The translations under genes and the position numbers were made by a program. A DNA stretch of 64,000 nt from CAWCUK01 sp963798775. Its GTDB lineage: Bacteria; Bacteroidota; Ignavibacteria; Ignavibacteriales; Ignavibacteriaceae. The notes beneath the pieces were generated by a model. It was not told where the DNA came from and ran no database searches. It worked only from the letters and a program-made list of their open reading frames with translations. The DNA lies in NCBI GenBank assembly GCA_963798775.1, contig CAWCUK010000004.1, forward strand, positions 124,001 to 188,000, in the 5' to 3' direction. Below, piece by piece: positions 34,662 through 43,965 of this stretch (the first letter of the stretch is position 1; each line of letters begins with the position of its first letter).

Positions 34662-35510
34662 TCAACTTGAAACCTTTTTGTAAATCATTATAAAAGTAGG
34701 AGTTAATAAATACAGCTTTTGATTAAACAGAATACTGCCGACGATTTTAATATTTTTTTCATAACCGATTAAATTTATTTTCTGCAGCGAAATAGTTTTA
34801 TTATTCAAATTGGCGGCATAAACTTCACTATCCGAATTCAAAGTTAAATTACTGAACAGAATATTCATCCCGGTAAACTCTCCTTTAGTGTCTATCGCGG
34901 CAATGTTATTTCCGTACTGATCGAAAATAATAATTCTTTTTTTGTCCAGCACATATATATTATTGTTAGGCGATACCGAAATTTTAAGCGGATTATTTAA
35001 AGCATAATTTCCCGCATCGTAACCGCCGAAATTTTGAATAAAATTTCCGAAAAGGTCAAATTTTACAATTCGTTTATTTTCACCGTCAAGAATATATAAA
35101 TCTCCTTGATTAGAAACCGAACATCCTAAAGGATAACCGAACTGTTCATCGCTGTCGGAATTATCTCGTGTAAAAAGCTGACTAACAAAATTTAAATCTT
35201 TATCAAACCGCTGAATCCGGTGATTATTTTTATCCGAAACGTAAACCGATAAAGGATTCGCGAAAACATCGCTTGGATAATCAAAAGCTCCCTTATCCCA
35301 GCCGTATCCGCCTACATCTTTTAAAGGATTTCCTAACGAATCCAGTTTATAAACTTCATTTTTACCGAGGTCGGTTACATAAATGTTTCCTGCAGAATTT
35401 ATATAAAATGATGAGCTATTTTCAAAATCGCCTATTTTCCCATCATAATTGTACTGCTGGGGAAAAATAGAAAGAGAAATGAGTGTACAGAAAAATAATA
35501 TTTTAATCAT
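34662..35510 (-). CDS. Secreted NHL/beta-propeller repeat protein
   Basis: The 282-residue protein has a signal peptide (to FPQQ, about residue 18) and five or six NHL-type repeats, each with an N-x-x-Y/V-x-D turn (GNIYVTDLGKNEVYKLD, LSVYVSDKNNHRIQRFD, GDLYILDGENKRIVKFD, NNIYVLDKKRIIIFD). These fold into a beta-propeller used for protein or ligand binding outside the cytoplasm. There is no T9SS sorting domain or membrane helix. The function is unknown. Confidence 0.82.
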   Translation of the reverse strand: MIKILFFCTLISLSIFPQQYNYDGKIGDFENSSSFYINSAGNIYVTDLGKNEVYKLDSLGNPLKDVGGYGWDKGAFDYPSDVFANPLSVYVSDKNNHRIQRFDKDLNFVSQLFTRDNSDSDEQFGYPLGCSVSNQGDLYILDGENKRIVKFDLFGNFIQNFGGYDAGNYALNNPLKISVSPNNNIYVLDKKRIIIFDQYGNNIAAIDTKGEFTGMNILFSNLTLNSDSEVYAANLNNKTISLQKINLIGYEKNIKIVGSILFNQKLYLLTPTFIMIYKKVSS

Positions 35511-35710
35511 ATTTCCACTGATTGTTTTATTTACTAATATAAAAAAAAGGAAGGGGAATGACTTCTGAAATTTGTAAAAAATTTGTTTTGATTGGTTTTT
35601 TATTCAATTATTAATAAAAATCTGATTTTGAACCTAATAATTGTTAAACTTACACATTCTTCTAAATAAATATTTTGATATTTCAACCTGTATGATTAAT
35701 TTTGTGCCAC

Positions 35711-35783
35711 TGCCTCATGGTGTAATTGGCAACACGTCTGACTCTGGATCAGAAGAGTCCAGGTTCGAACCCTGGTGAGGCAA
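35711..35783 (+). tRNA. tRNA-Gln (anticodon CTG)
   Basis: The acceptor stem TGCCTCA pairs with TGAGGCA, the anticodon stem TCTGA/TCAGA encloses CTCTGGA, and the T-arm is CCAGGTTCGAACCCTGG. The anticodon CTG is at 35744-35746. CCA is not encoded. Confidence 0.96.
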
Positions 35784-35813
35784 CGAGTTTTTCTTTTTAA
35801 TATAAATTACATA

Positions 35814-35887
35814 GGCGCGTTCGTCTAGTGGCTTAGGACGCCGCCCTCTCAAGGCGGAGATCACGGGTTCGAATCCCGTACGCGCTA
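35814..35887 (+). tRNA. tRNA-Glu (anticodon CTC)
   Basis: The acceptor stem GGCGCGT pairs with ACGCGCT (G-U at the end), the anticodon stem CCGCC/GGCGG encloses CTCTCAA, and the T-arm is CGGGTTCGAATCCCG. The anticodon CTC is at 35848-35850. It lies 30 bp after tRNA-Gln, probably on one transcript. The accessory region begins directly after it. Confidence 0.95.
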
Positions 35888-36210
35888 CTACTAACATAGC
35901 ATTTAGGGTAAAGTTGGTCAATAAGAACTATCTTACTCAATCCTTCTTTAAAACTTCCAACGTAATTAAAAATGAGCAGCTAATTTGTTTTGCGATTTAT
36001 AATTATAGCTAGCTGCACGCGTTATCAAATCCCTTATAGTATTCCGAATTTAATTTTCTCTTGTGAATAAATGTTCACAAAAGTAAATATTAATAGGAAT
36101 ATTCTATTTTGTATTTTCGGGACAGCTGCGCCCCGAAAATAATTATTATACTTTATCCAACTTTATAATTCTTTGGTGGCTTTAACCGGGATAGCAGGTT
36201 ATGTGCTTTA
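35888..36210. other. Gene-free stretch between tRNA-Glu and the IS21 remnant, two hairpins
   Basis: No coding frame can be supported. Two clean hairpins are present: TTGTGAA/TTCACAA at 36061-36080, and a 9-bp stem at 36113-36121 with 36132-36140 (ATTTTCGGG/CCCGAAAAT). The latter may be a terminator for the tRNA transcript or a leftover end of a mobile element. No copy of the tRNA-Glu 3' end was found by eye. Confidence 0.5.
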
Positions 36211-36301
36211 TGTCGAGGGTCATCATATTCCCCAGTTAGGGTCAAAAGGTTTCCCCACCTAAATTCTTCTTTTAGCGATTGTTAACTTAAGTAAAAATTG
36301 A

Positions 36302-36588
36302 TTAAATGTTTTCCATCTTCGGACTATTTTTCTTCCTGTAAGATTCACCTTTAATTATAATCTGATGAGCATTATGACACAGCCTGTCCATTAAAGCATT
36401 AGCCATAACAGGATCGGGAAAAATATTTCCCCAGTCGCTCATAGAACGATTGCTTGTTAAAATAATTGAACCTTTGCCGTATCTGGCATCTTTTGAGCGG
36501 CTTCCATCAGCCTAAGTTCAAGATTCTCAAGTGTGCCGGATAGCTTTAATGACTTAAGCTGTTGTTTTAGTTGAGCAAGATTAGCCAT
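36302..36588 (-). pseudogene. istB: istB remnant (IS21 helper ATPase) with internal deletion
   Basis: From an ATG at 36588 the reverse strand encodes the normal IstB start (MANLAQLKQQLKSLKLSGTL, continuing ENLELRLMEAAQK). In a different frame it then jumps to the IstB C-terminus (RYGKGSIILTSNRSMSDWGN, IFPDPVMANALMDRLCHNAH, IIIKGESYRKK) with a stop at 36302. The whole centre, including the Walker A and B ATP-binding motifs, is gone. The junction lies near 36485-36495 and also shifts the frame. Confidence 0.85.
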
Positions 36589-36607
36589 AATACAGTGGTC
36601 CTTTCTG

Positions 36608-37792
36608 TTAGTTATTGTAAATAAAATAATCCATCGGCCTTACAAAACCGGATGTTTCTTTTGAGATATTTAGCGCTTCATCTTCTACGGATTCTGTTAT
36701 CTTTTCAATTATGGATGCAAATATTTTAGGAGATATATTACGGTAATCATTCAGAGCTGCCTGGCTGGCTTTTGCAATTATATCGGCCGGATACTTTAAT
36801 GCAATACTTAAAATGCCCTGAGCTTTTCTCATATTTATGAAAGCATGCGGGGAAAGTATTTTGGTTATCAGTTCACCAAATTCCGGGCATATTGATTCGG
36901 CATTTTTTCTTACTGCATAAGGTAATCCTTTGTTCATTGCTGCCTGCATGTTTTCGGGGAAGTCGGTTAAGTCGGTCTGACGGTAACCATTCGGTATAGT
37001 GTGTTCTTTAACTAGTTTCTCTTCATAAAATATCGATACAAGCTTTGCAGTTACCTTTACCCATACTTTTTTTCCGACATATTGATGAGGAACAGAATAA
37101 GCTTTTTTCTGAACCTGTATAAAATGATCCGGATGGACGACAGCTTCTTTCCAGTAAGCAGCTTCAAAAGGCTCTATCGGAAGAGGTTGAAGATCGGGTT
37201 TTTCCGATTGGATAAATTCTTCATAAGGCTTCAGTCCGGTGGTGCCGTGGTTACGCTGTCCGTAGTTATTGATGAGCCAATCAAGGATTGCTTTGTTTGC
37301 TTCTGCAATAGTGATGTTATTATTAACTGCTTTAAGCTTTCTGAAGTATTCTCTTATTGTTTGAACATCTCTTTCAACAATGGGTTTATCTTTTGGAGTA
37401 GCTACTCGGCATGGGTTTAGGAAGCATTCATAATATTCGGCTAGTTCCGCATAGGCTTTATTTATTATTGGGTTGTAAAGATCCGGTTTAATTACCCCCG
37501 ATTTTAGATTATCAAGATAGATTACCTTCGATGTTCCACCGAAAAAGTTAAACATCTTTACATGAGACTGCACAAAGCTCTGCTGATTCTGAGAGTAAAC
37601 AAACTCAACAAACTTGAATCTACTGCTGGAGAGTGTTCCTATGAATGCATAAACAGTTCTGTTCTTCTTTGTAAACGGATCATATATCAAACCCATTTTA
37701 CCGTAGTCAATCTGTATTTGCTCACGCCGGTTCAAACTCCAGTCGGCAAGTAGTTTTATCATTATAAATCGAGAACTTATTGTCCCGGACAA
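36608..37792 (-). pseudogene. istA: istA transposase, C-terminal part (DDE domain), frameshifted
   Basis: This 394-codon frame holds the catalytic core of an IS21 IstA transposase: Asp in QIQIDYG, Asp in VIYLDNLKSGV, and Glu in KPIVERDVQTIREYF, then the long C-terminal region. Its first ~20 codons are out of register with the real protein. Removing one C near 37733 would rejoin it to the upstream part to give the normal EPGEQIQIDYG. The gene is therefore broken by one base, unless the base is a sequencing error. Confidence 0.88.
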
Positions 37793-38171
37793 AACGCTTA
37801 AAACTGCTGTAACTTATTTTTCCTTCTAATCCGTGTTTTTCTACAATAACTTCAAATGCAGTTTTTGCTTTAATTTTGTTCTCTTTATTTGTAATTAGCT
37901 CTTTGATTTCCTGTTTATATTCTTCGAGATTTTTTCTTGTTATAGAGGGCCTGCCTGATATTTTGGGAATTATTTTTGGAAGCACCGAAAGTATCTTTTC
38001 TCTATCATAACCGGTTATTCCTTCTTTCTGAATTTCTTGTATGTATTTTCTTATTGTCTTTCGATCTATGCCTGATAGTTGAGATATTTGACTAATATTT
38101 TGAGAATCGAAATAACGTCTGATAACCTCAAGAATTTCCATATTGATTATCCTTCTATAGGCCATTTTCAC
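37722..38171 (-). pseudogene. istA: istA transposase, N-terminal part (helix-turn-helix), frameshifted
   Basis: The 149-codon frame gives the DNA-binding part of IstA, including MEILEVIRRYFDSQNISQIS and QLSGIDRKTIRKYIQ (helix-turn-helix). It ends at CRLEFEPA and a stop exactly where the family continues with GEQIQIDYG in the next frame. It overlaps the downstream frame by 71 bp. Confidence 0.88.
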
Positions 38172-38249
38172 TCCGTTTATATTTAATTATGAACGGAAAA
38201 AATGGAGTAAAATATTTTAATTAACTACTCTACTAAAGGAATTTTTAAG

Positions 38250-38353
38250 TGGGGAATCTTTTTGGCCCTGACTGGGGAATCTTTTTGGCCCTGACTGGGG
38301 AATCTTTTTGGCCCTAAGCTATTTTAACTGGGGAATACTTTTGGCCCCTGACA
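38250..38353. repeat. Tandem transposase-binding repeats of the IS21 right end
   Basis: Three head-to-tail copies of a 23-bp unit (TGGGGAATCTTTTTGGCCCT plus GAC or AAG) start at 38250, 38273 and 38296. A fourth variant runs from 38330 to the element end at 38353. Such multiple end repeats are known from IS21-family elements; the exact triplication is notable. Confidence 0.8.
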
Positions 38354-38625
38354 CTACAAATCTTTATTCTAAATTCGTAAAAACTAATCGTTCTAATAAA
38401 AGTGTGCTCTACAGCATATTTATTTGAGGTTGCATCAAATATTCTTTACCTTTTTAACAATTGCGAATTACACTCCCAGAATATAAATCATAATAATCAT
38501 TAACAGGGTTGCTTTATTTATTAAATGATAAATAGAGTTTTCGGATTTTAAATAAAAGATATTATAAGTAAATATATCACCTAAGTAACGTTGCGCTTTA
38601 AACATTAAATACCAAAAAATAATTT
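38354..38625. other. Non-coding stretch upstream of the repeat-protein gene
   Basis: No frame, RNA or clear hairpin is supported. It is AT-rich and must contain the promoter of the surface-protein gene, but no sigma-factor consensus can be named with confidence. Confidence 0.4.
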
Positions 38626-38637
38626 ATGGAGCGAAGA

Positions 38638-41600
38638 ATGAAAAACACCAAGCTACTTTTTTTCTTAATATCTATATTATTTTGTGCAGCGCTAAACAAT
38701 GTAAATGCTCAAAATTTGAATCTTTACATTAATGCATCTAGTGATGTAGCTGCACCGGGAGATCGCATAACTTATATACTAACTGCATCAAACACCGGTA
38801 CCGTTAATATGACAGATGTATTAGTAGAAGTAGAGCACCCGCAAAACATCGGGGGATTTTCAAGACGTGGAGATGGTTATAACTCTGTAAATGACAATTG
38901 GACAGTTGGAACACTAGCACCAGGGGAAAGCAGACAAGTAGTCCTTTATGCTAACGTAATTAATAATGCACCTCAAGGAGTAGTTACGATGGATGCCACC
39001 GCTTCGGCTAATGGTGTTTCGGATATTTCAAAAAGCTTTGATGTTATAATTGACCCAACTCCTTTACTAAGATTAAGCTTAGCACCGGATCCCGGGCCTG
39101 CAGAACCGGGGAAACCTTTCACATATACAATATCGTATGGAAACATTGGCTCAAGCAGCCCTTCAAATGTAAAACTCACTTTGCCAATTCCCGATGGAAC
39201 AAGTTTCTTAAAAGCAACCGGAGGTGGAACGGAAAGCGGTGGTAGAGTAACTTGGAACATTGGTACTGTGGGAGTTGGTGCAAGCGGGCAAGTAAGATTA
39301 ACTGTAATGCCTGATGCTAATCTGGCGGATGGAAGTGTGCTTGAGGCTGAAGCAGAACTTGATCCAGGTGTAAGCAATGCAGCCATTTTACATTCATCAG
39401 CTAATATACCAGTTCTTGAAAATGTACCATTAAAAGTACAATATGCAGTAAACCAGACTGCCCTTGGGCAAGGAGATCGCATAACTTATATACTAACTGC
39501 ATCAAACACCGGTACCGTTAATATGACAGATGTATTAGTAGAAGTAGAGCACCCGCAAAACATTGCGGGATTTTCAAGACGTGGAGATGGTTATAACTCT
39601 GTAAATGACAGTTGGACAGTTGGGACACTAACACCGGGGGAAAGCAGACAAGTAGTTCTTTACGCTTTAGTAGGTAATAAGGCAACTCAAGGAGACATTT
39701 CTCGATCACGATTAATAGCACGTTCATCTATGAGTGAAGTATCAGCAGCGCTGGATATACAGATTGACCCAACTCCTTTACTAAGATTAAGCTTAGCACC
39801 GGATCCCGGGCCTGCAGAACCGGGTAAACCTTTCACATATACAATATCGTATGGAAACATTGGCTCGAGCAGCCCTTCAAATGTGAAACTCACTATGTCA
39901 ATTCCCGATGGAACAAGTTTCTTAAAAGCAACCGGAGGTGGAACGGAAAGCGGTGGTAGCGTAACATGGAACATTGGTACTGTTGGAGTTGGTGCAAGCG
40001 GGCAAGTAAGATTAACTGTGATGCCTGATGCTAATCTGGCGGATGGAAGTGTGCTTGAGGCTGAAGCAGAACTTGATCCAGGTGTAAGCAATGCAGCCAT
40101 TTTACATTCATCAGCTAATATACCAGTTCTTGAAAATGTACCATTAAAGCTACAATATGCAGTAAACCAGACTGCCCTTGGCCAAGGAGACCGCATAACT
40201 TATATACTAACTGCATCAAACACCGGTACAGTTAATATGACAGATGTATTAGTAGAGGTACAGCACCCCCAAAACATTGGTTCTTTTTCTACTCGTGGAG
40301 ATGGTTATAACTATATAAATGACAATTGGACGGTTGGGACACTAACACCGGGGGAAAGCAGACAAGTAGTTCTTTACGCTTTAGTAGGTAATAAGGCAAC
40401 TCAAGGAGACATTTCTCGATCACGATTAATAGCACGTTCATCTATGAGTGAAGTATCAGCAGCGCTGGATATACAGATTGACCCAACTCCTTTACTAAGA
40501 TTAAGCTTAGCACCAGATCCCGGGCCTGCAGAACCGGGTAAACCTTTCACATATACAATATCGTATGGAAACATTGGCTCGAGCAGCCCTTCAAATGTGA
40601 AACTCACTATGTCAATTCCCGATGGAACAAGTTTCTTAAAAGCAACCGGAGGTGGAACGGAAAGCGGTGGTAGAGTAATATGGAACATTGGTACTGTGGG
40701 AGTTGGTGCAAGCGGGCAAGTAAGATTAACTGTAATGCCTGATGCTAATCTGGCGGATGGAAGTGTGCTTGAGGCTGAAGCAGAACTTGATCCAGGTGTA
40801 AGCAATGCAGCCATTTTACATTCATCAGCTAATATACCAGTTCTTGAAAATGTACCATTAAAAGTACAATATGCAGTAAACCAGACTGCCCTTGGGCAAG
40901 GAGATCGCATAACTTATATACTAACTGCATCAAACACCGGTACCGTTAATATGACAGACGTATTAGTAGAAGTAGAGCACCCGCAAAATATTGCGGGATT
41001 TTCAAGACGTGGAGATGGTTATAACTCTGTAAATGACAGTTGGACAGTTGGGACACTAACACCGGGGGAAAGCAGACAAGTAGTTCTTTATGCTTTAGTA
41101 GGTAATAATGCACCTCAAGGAGACATTTCTCGATCACGATTAATAGCACGTTCATCTATGAGTGAAGTATCTGCAGCGCTGGATATACAGATTGACCCAA
41201 CTCCTTTACTAAGGTTAAGCTTAGCACCGGATCCCGGGCCTGCAGAACCGGGGAAACCTTTCACATATACAATATCATATGGAAACATTGGCTCAAGTAG
41301 CTCTTCAGATGTAATTATAAGTATGGCGATACCTAAAGAAACTCATTTTACTGATGCTACCTGTGGATATAATTTAAATGATGATGTAGTTTATTGGCAC
41401 GTACAAGGTCTTGCCCCTGGAATTGCTGGGAAATTGTTTATGACAATAATACCGGATCAGAATTTGTCCGATGGCACTCAAATAAAATCGTTGGTAAAGT
41501 TAGATCCAGGGACCACCAATTTAGCAGTTTTGCGTTCTTCATCTGTAACGACTATACATAAAAATGTTCCACTACAGTTAACATTTAATTCAAGCAATAA

Positions 41601-42618
41601 AATAAGGACACAAGGTGAATCATTGACTTACGAGCTTTCAGCAACAAACCTTGGAAGTGTTAATCTGACGGATGTTGTTGTGGAATTACAACATCCCAAT
41701 TTTATCTCATCATTTAATCCAGTGGGTGACGGCTATAACAGTATATCTGACATTTGGACAATTGGTTCCTTAGCTCCAAACCAAACTAATAATTTATCTC
41801 TTTCAGCAAATCTTAATTCTAATACGACTAATGGCGAAATTCTAATAAGTCATATTATAGCTAATGCAACAGGCAGTAATCAATTATCATTACAAGAGAA
41901 TGTATTATCAGGCTCACTTATTAATTTGCCGCCAGATTCTACAAGTATAATAAGGCCGGAAGATGGTTCGAGTTATAATATTGGAGGTATTAACGCAGGC
42001 GATCCCCCTGTACCTTATGATTCGTTATTGATAATAGAGTGGAATCCTTCAATGTGCGATCCGGAAAATGATTCAATTAAATATATTTGGCAGCTAAGTA
42101 CTTCTGAAGATTACAGTAATCTTTTAATGGATACTCTCAGCAACGAAAATGGAAGTGCTACTTATTTTGAAGTTGAATTCGGGACCCTGGAAAATCTATT
42201 AGCTAATAATGATGTCGAAATCGGCGATTCATTGATGCTCTATCATAGAGTTGTAACTAGTGATGGTTACAATAATAATCCAAGTGAATCTTTTTCAATT
42301 ATTCTTATTAGAGGTACGGTGGTCGGTACTGAAGAAACAGATTCAAATCTACCCGATAGTTATGCGTTATACAACAATTATCCAAATCCATTTAACCCAA
42401 CCACAAAAATAGAATACTCAATTCCCAAAACTTCAAATGTAGAACTGAAAGTATTTGATATACTCGGAAGAGAAGTAGCTGATTTGGTTAACGAAGAAAA
42501 ACCGGCTGGAAATTATACTGTAAACTTTAATGCTTCTAAGCTTTCAAGCGGAATTTATTTTTACCGCATCAAATCGAATGAATTTATCCAAACAAAGAAA
42601 ATGATATTACTGCGATGA
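38638..42618 (+). CDS. Giant T9SS-secreted surface protein with 714-bp tandem repeats (DUF11/CARDB-like)
   Basis: A signal peptide (to NNVNAQ) is followed by alternating Ig-like DUF11-type domains. Domain A contains TYILTASNTGTVNMTDVLVE and domain B LRLSLAPDPGPAEPGKPFTY. One A+B pair spans 238 residues; equivalent points lie at 38761, 39475, 40189, 40903 and (diverged) 41617, exactly 714 bp apart. After a less repetitive part the protein ends in a type A sorting domain (NNYPNPFNPTTKIEYSIP ... SGIYFYRIKS ... KKMILLR), which targets it to the T9SS and the cell surface. The ATG at 38638 is preferred over 38626 because GGAG lies 6 bp upstream. An adhesin or sheath role is likely. Confidence 0.88.
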   Translation: MKNTKLLFFLISILFCAALNNVNAQNLNLYINASSDVAAPGDRITYILTASNTGTVNMTDVLVEVEHPQNIGGFSRRGDGYNSVNDNWTVGTLAPGESRQVVLYANVINNAPQGVVTMDATASANGVSDISKSFDVIIDPTPLLRLSLAPDPGPAEPGKPFTYTISYGNIGSSSPSNVKLTLPIPDGTSFLKATGGGTESGGRVTWNIGTVGVGASGQVRLTVMPDANLADGSVLEAEAELDPGVSNAAILHSSANIPVLENVPLKVQYAVNQTALGQGDRITYILTASNTGTVNMTDVLVEVEHPQNIAGFSRRGDGYNSVNDSWTVGTLTPGESRQVVLYALVGNKATQGDISRSRLIARSSMSEVSAALDIQIDPTPLLRLSLAPDPGPAEPGKPFTYTISYGNIGSSSPSNVKLTMSIPDGTSFLKATGGGTESGGSVTWNIGTVGVGASGQVRLTVMPDANLADGSVLEAEAELDPGVSNAAILHSSANIPVLENVPLKLQYAVNQTALGQGDRITYILTASNTGTVNMTDVLVEVQHPQNIGSFSTRGDGYNYINDNWTVGTLTPGESRQVVLYALVGNKATQGDISRSRLIARSSMSEVSAALDIQIDPTPLLRLSLAPDPGPAEPGKPFTYTISYGNIGSSSPSNVKLTMSIPDGTSFLKATGGGTESGGRVIWNIGTVGVGASGQVRLTVMPDANLADGSVLEAEAELDPGVSNAAILHSSANIPVLENVPLKVQYAVNQTALGQGDRITYILTASNTGTVNMTDVLVEVEHPQNIAGFSRRGDGYNSVNDSWTVGTLTPGESRQVVLYALVGNNAPQGDISRSRLIARSSMSEVSAALDIQIDPTPLLRLSLAPDPGPAEPGKPFTYTISYGNIGSSSSSDVIISMAIPKETHFTDATCGYNLNDDVVYWHVQGLAPGIAGKLFMTIIPDQNLSDGTQIKSLVKLDPGTTNLAVLRSSSVTTIHKNVPLQLTFNSSNKIRTQGESLTYELSATNLGSVNLTDVVVELQHPNFISSFNPVGDGYNSISDIWTIGSLAPNQTNNLSLSANLNSNTTNGEILISHIIANATGSNQLSLQENVLSGSLINLPPDSTSIIRPEDGSSYNIGGINAGDPPVPYDSLLIIEWNPSMCDPENDSIKYIWQLSTSEDYSNLLMDTLSNENGSATYFEVEFGTLENLLANNDVEIGDSLMLYHRVVTSDGYNNNPSESFSIILIRGTVVGTEETDSNLPDSYALYNNYPNPFNPTTKIEYSIPKTSNVELKVFDILGREVADLVNEEKPAGNYTVNFNASKLSSGIYFYRIKSNEFIQTKKMILLR

Positions 42619-42695
42619 TAGTAGAATTTGTTTTTTGCTAGGCACTAATACTTTAGAAAATTAGAATTAAATAAAAACATAGAAAGGAGATTCTT

Positions 42696-42937
42696 ATGAG
42701 AGAATTAATTTTTTTCTATTTATAATGATAATGGCACTAACACCAACTTATTCTCAAAACTGGATTGTTTATACTCCTTATAATACCGGATTGCCCAGCG
42801 ATGAGATTAATTCAATAGCCATAGAAGCAAATGGAAATATCTGGAGCGGGACCTATGTAGGGCTTTCCAAATTTGACGGGAACCATTGGATTGTTTCAAA
42901 ACGCAGCAGGAGAATCCGCGAGGATTTCCCAAAGTAG
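42696..42937 (+). pseudogene. Fragment of a secreted beta-propeller (two-component-regulator propeller) protein
   Basis: An ATG at 42696 with a good ribosome site (AAAGGAG) reads MRELIFFYL and stops. In the next frame the sequence continues as a signal peptide (LFIMIMALTPTYSQ) and one propeller blade (SIAIEANGNIWSGTYVGLSK, then FDGNHWI), then loses homology and stops at 42937. So the gene has a one-base shift in a T-run and is cut short after one or two blades. Full-length relatives usually have many blades and a sorting domain. Confidence 0.7.
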
Positions 42938-42976
42938 CCATTACCTGGCAATGGCTTATATACGGTATTTGCCGTA
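42936..42976. terminator. Paired hairpins between convergent genes
   Basis: AGCCATT (42936-42942) pairs with AATGGCT (42950-42956), and directly after it TACGG (42961-42965) pairs with CCGTA (42972-42976). T-rich sequence follows on the plus strand. The position, between two 3' ends, fits termination. Confidence 0.45.
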
Positions 42977-42980
42977 GATT

Positions 42981-43949
42981 TTATTTATTTTTTATTCTTT
43001 CAGTTTTAACAGGAGAATAATCCTTTTTCAACTCTCCGTTTACTAAAATCTCATCAAAATAACATTTTGCACCTGTTGCCATATTAATGTCTTCTACATT
43101 TTGAATATGAAAGTGTATATGAGGTTCAGTAGAATTTCCTGTATTTCCACAAAGTCCTAAAACTTCTCCTTGCTTAACTTTTTGTCCTTGTTTTACTTTT
43201 ATTGAGTATTGCTTGAAATGAGCAAAAAACAAATACTCGTCATTTAATGTTTTAATTATTATTGAGTTCCCAGGAATATAAACATGATTTGAAATTCCTG
43301 GTTTATTATCTTTAATTCCATCAACAACTAATACAACTTCTCCATCTGTTGGTGCAATAATTTGTTTCCCGAAGGCATAAAAATCTTCATTAATTTTTCC
43401 ATCATTTTCATAGCTTTTGCCTTGTAAATTCGTAATTACAAAATCAAAAGCATTTTTTTGGGCCTTATCAATCATGTGATAATTTAGTTCTTTTGTGTCT
43501 CCTCCCCAGAGCACTGTCCACTCTTCATTAAAAGGCAGTTTTAATTTAGAAACATTACGAGTAAGCTCTGGTAATTTTTCTTCATTAAAAGGTTTTACCA
43601 TTAATCCGTTTATATTTGAATTTTCATCTACAGAGATATAAAGAGCAACTACAACACGTTCAAAGTTCGTTTTGTACAGCGCAACATTAGGTTGCTCATA
43701 TTTCACAAAAGATTTTGTTTTGATATAACCTGCTTCCGATTTTAATCCGCGTAAAAAAGCTAGTGTTTTTTCGTGTGGCATAAAGTTTTTCATTTCACTC
43801 GAGAACATTAAAAAAATAGCTTCATAATTGTTAACATTATAATTTTTTTGAAATTCGTTAGCAACCGTTTTAGAGATGCTGCTTTCTTGTTGCGCTACTG
43901 CAGTATTTGCAAGTACTATTGTCAGTATAAATAATATATGTTTTTTCAT
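42981..43949 (-). CDS. Secreted M23 (LytM-type) peptidase-domain protein with DUF3887-like N-terminus
   Basis: The 322-residue protein has a signal peptide (to TAVAQ, about residue 19). An N-terminal DUF3887-like domain follows (SISKTVANEFQKNYNVNNYE), then an M23 domain (PTDGEVVLVV, VKQGQKVKQGEVLGLCGNTG, PHIHFHIQ). The HxH zinc/catalytic motif is present, but the first zinc motif (H-x3-D) is not obvious, so activity on peptidoglycan is uncertain. It is the last gene of a sigma factor/membrane protein/peptidase set. Confidence 0.8.
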   Translation of the reverse strand: MKKHILFILTIVLANTAVAQQESSISKTVANEFQKNYNVNNYEAIFLMFSSEMKNFMPHEKTLAFLRGLKSEAGYIKTKSFVKYEQPNVALYKTNFERVVVALYISVDENSNINGLMVKPFNEEKLPELTRNVSKLKLPFNEEWTVLWGGDTKELNYHMIDKAQKNAFDFVITNLQGKSYENDGKINEDFYAFGKQIIAPTDGEVVLVVDGIKDNKPGISNHVYIPGNSIIIKTLNDEYLFFAHFKQYSIKVKQGQKVKQGEVLGLCGNTGNSTEPHIHFHIQNVEDINMATGAKCYFDEILVNGELKKDYSPVKTERIKNK

Positions 43950-43965
43950 TATAGTTGGGTTAATT

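Larger units (their letters stand above)
36211..38353 (-). mobile_element. Decayed IS21-family insertion sequence (istA frameshifted, istB internally deleted)
   Basis: Related ends frame the element. The left end begins TGTCGAGGGTCA at 36211, and the right end, read inward on the reverse strand from 38353, begins TGTCAGGGGCCA; both continue into ATTCCCCAGTT. The right end carries several copies of a TGGGGAATCTTTTTGGCCCT-type unit, as IS21 elements have multiple transposase-binding repeats. Inside are istA in two frames and a stub of istB. No target duplication is seen next to the ends. The element cannot move on its own. Confidence 0.85.

Noticed and set aside
35715..35921. A 68-codon minus-strand frame with GFEPVISALRGRRPKPLDERA-like sequence
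   Set aside because: It is the antisense translation of tRNA-Gln and tRNA-Glu; such pseudo-proteins are a familiar artefact.
38973..41155. Several long minus-strand frames of 169 and 69 codons repeated at the same spacing
   Set aside because: They are antisense shadows of the 714-bp repeats; their recurrence reflects the repeats, and they lack start signals or domains.
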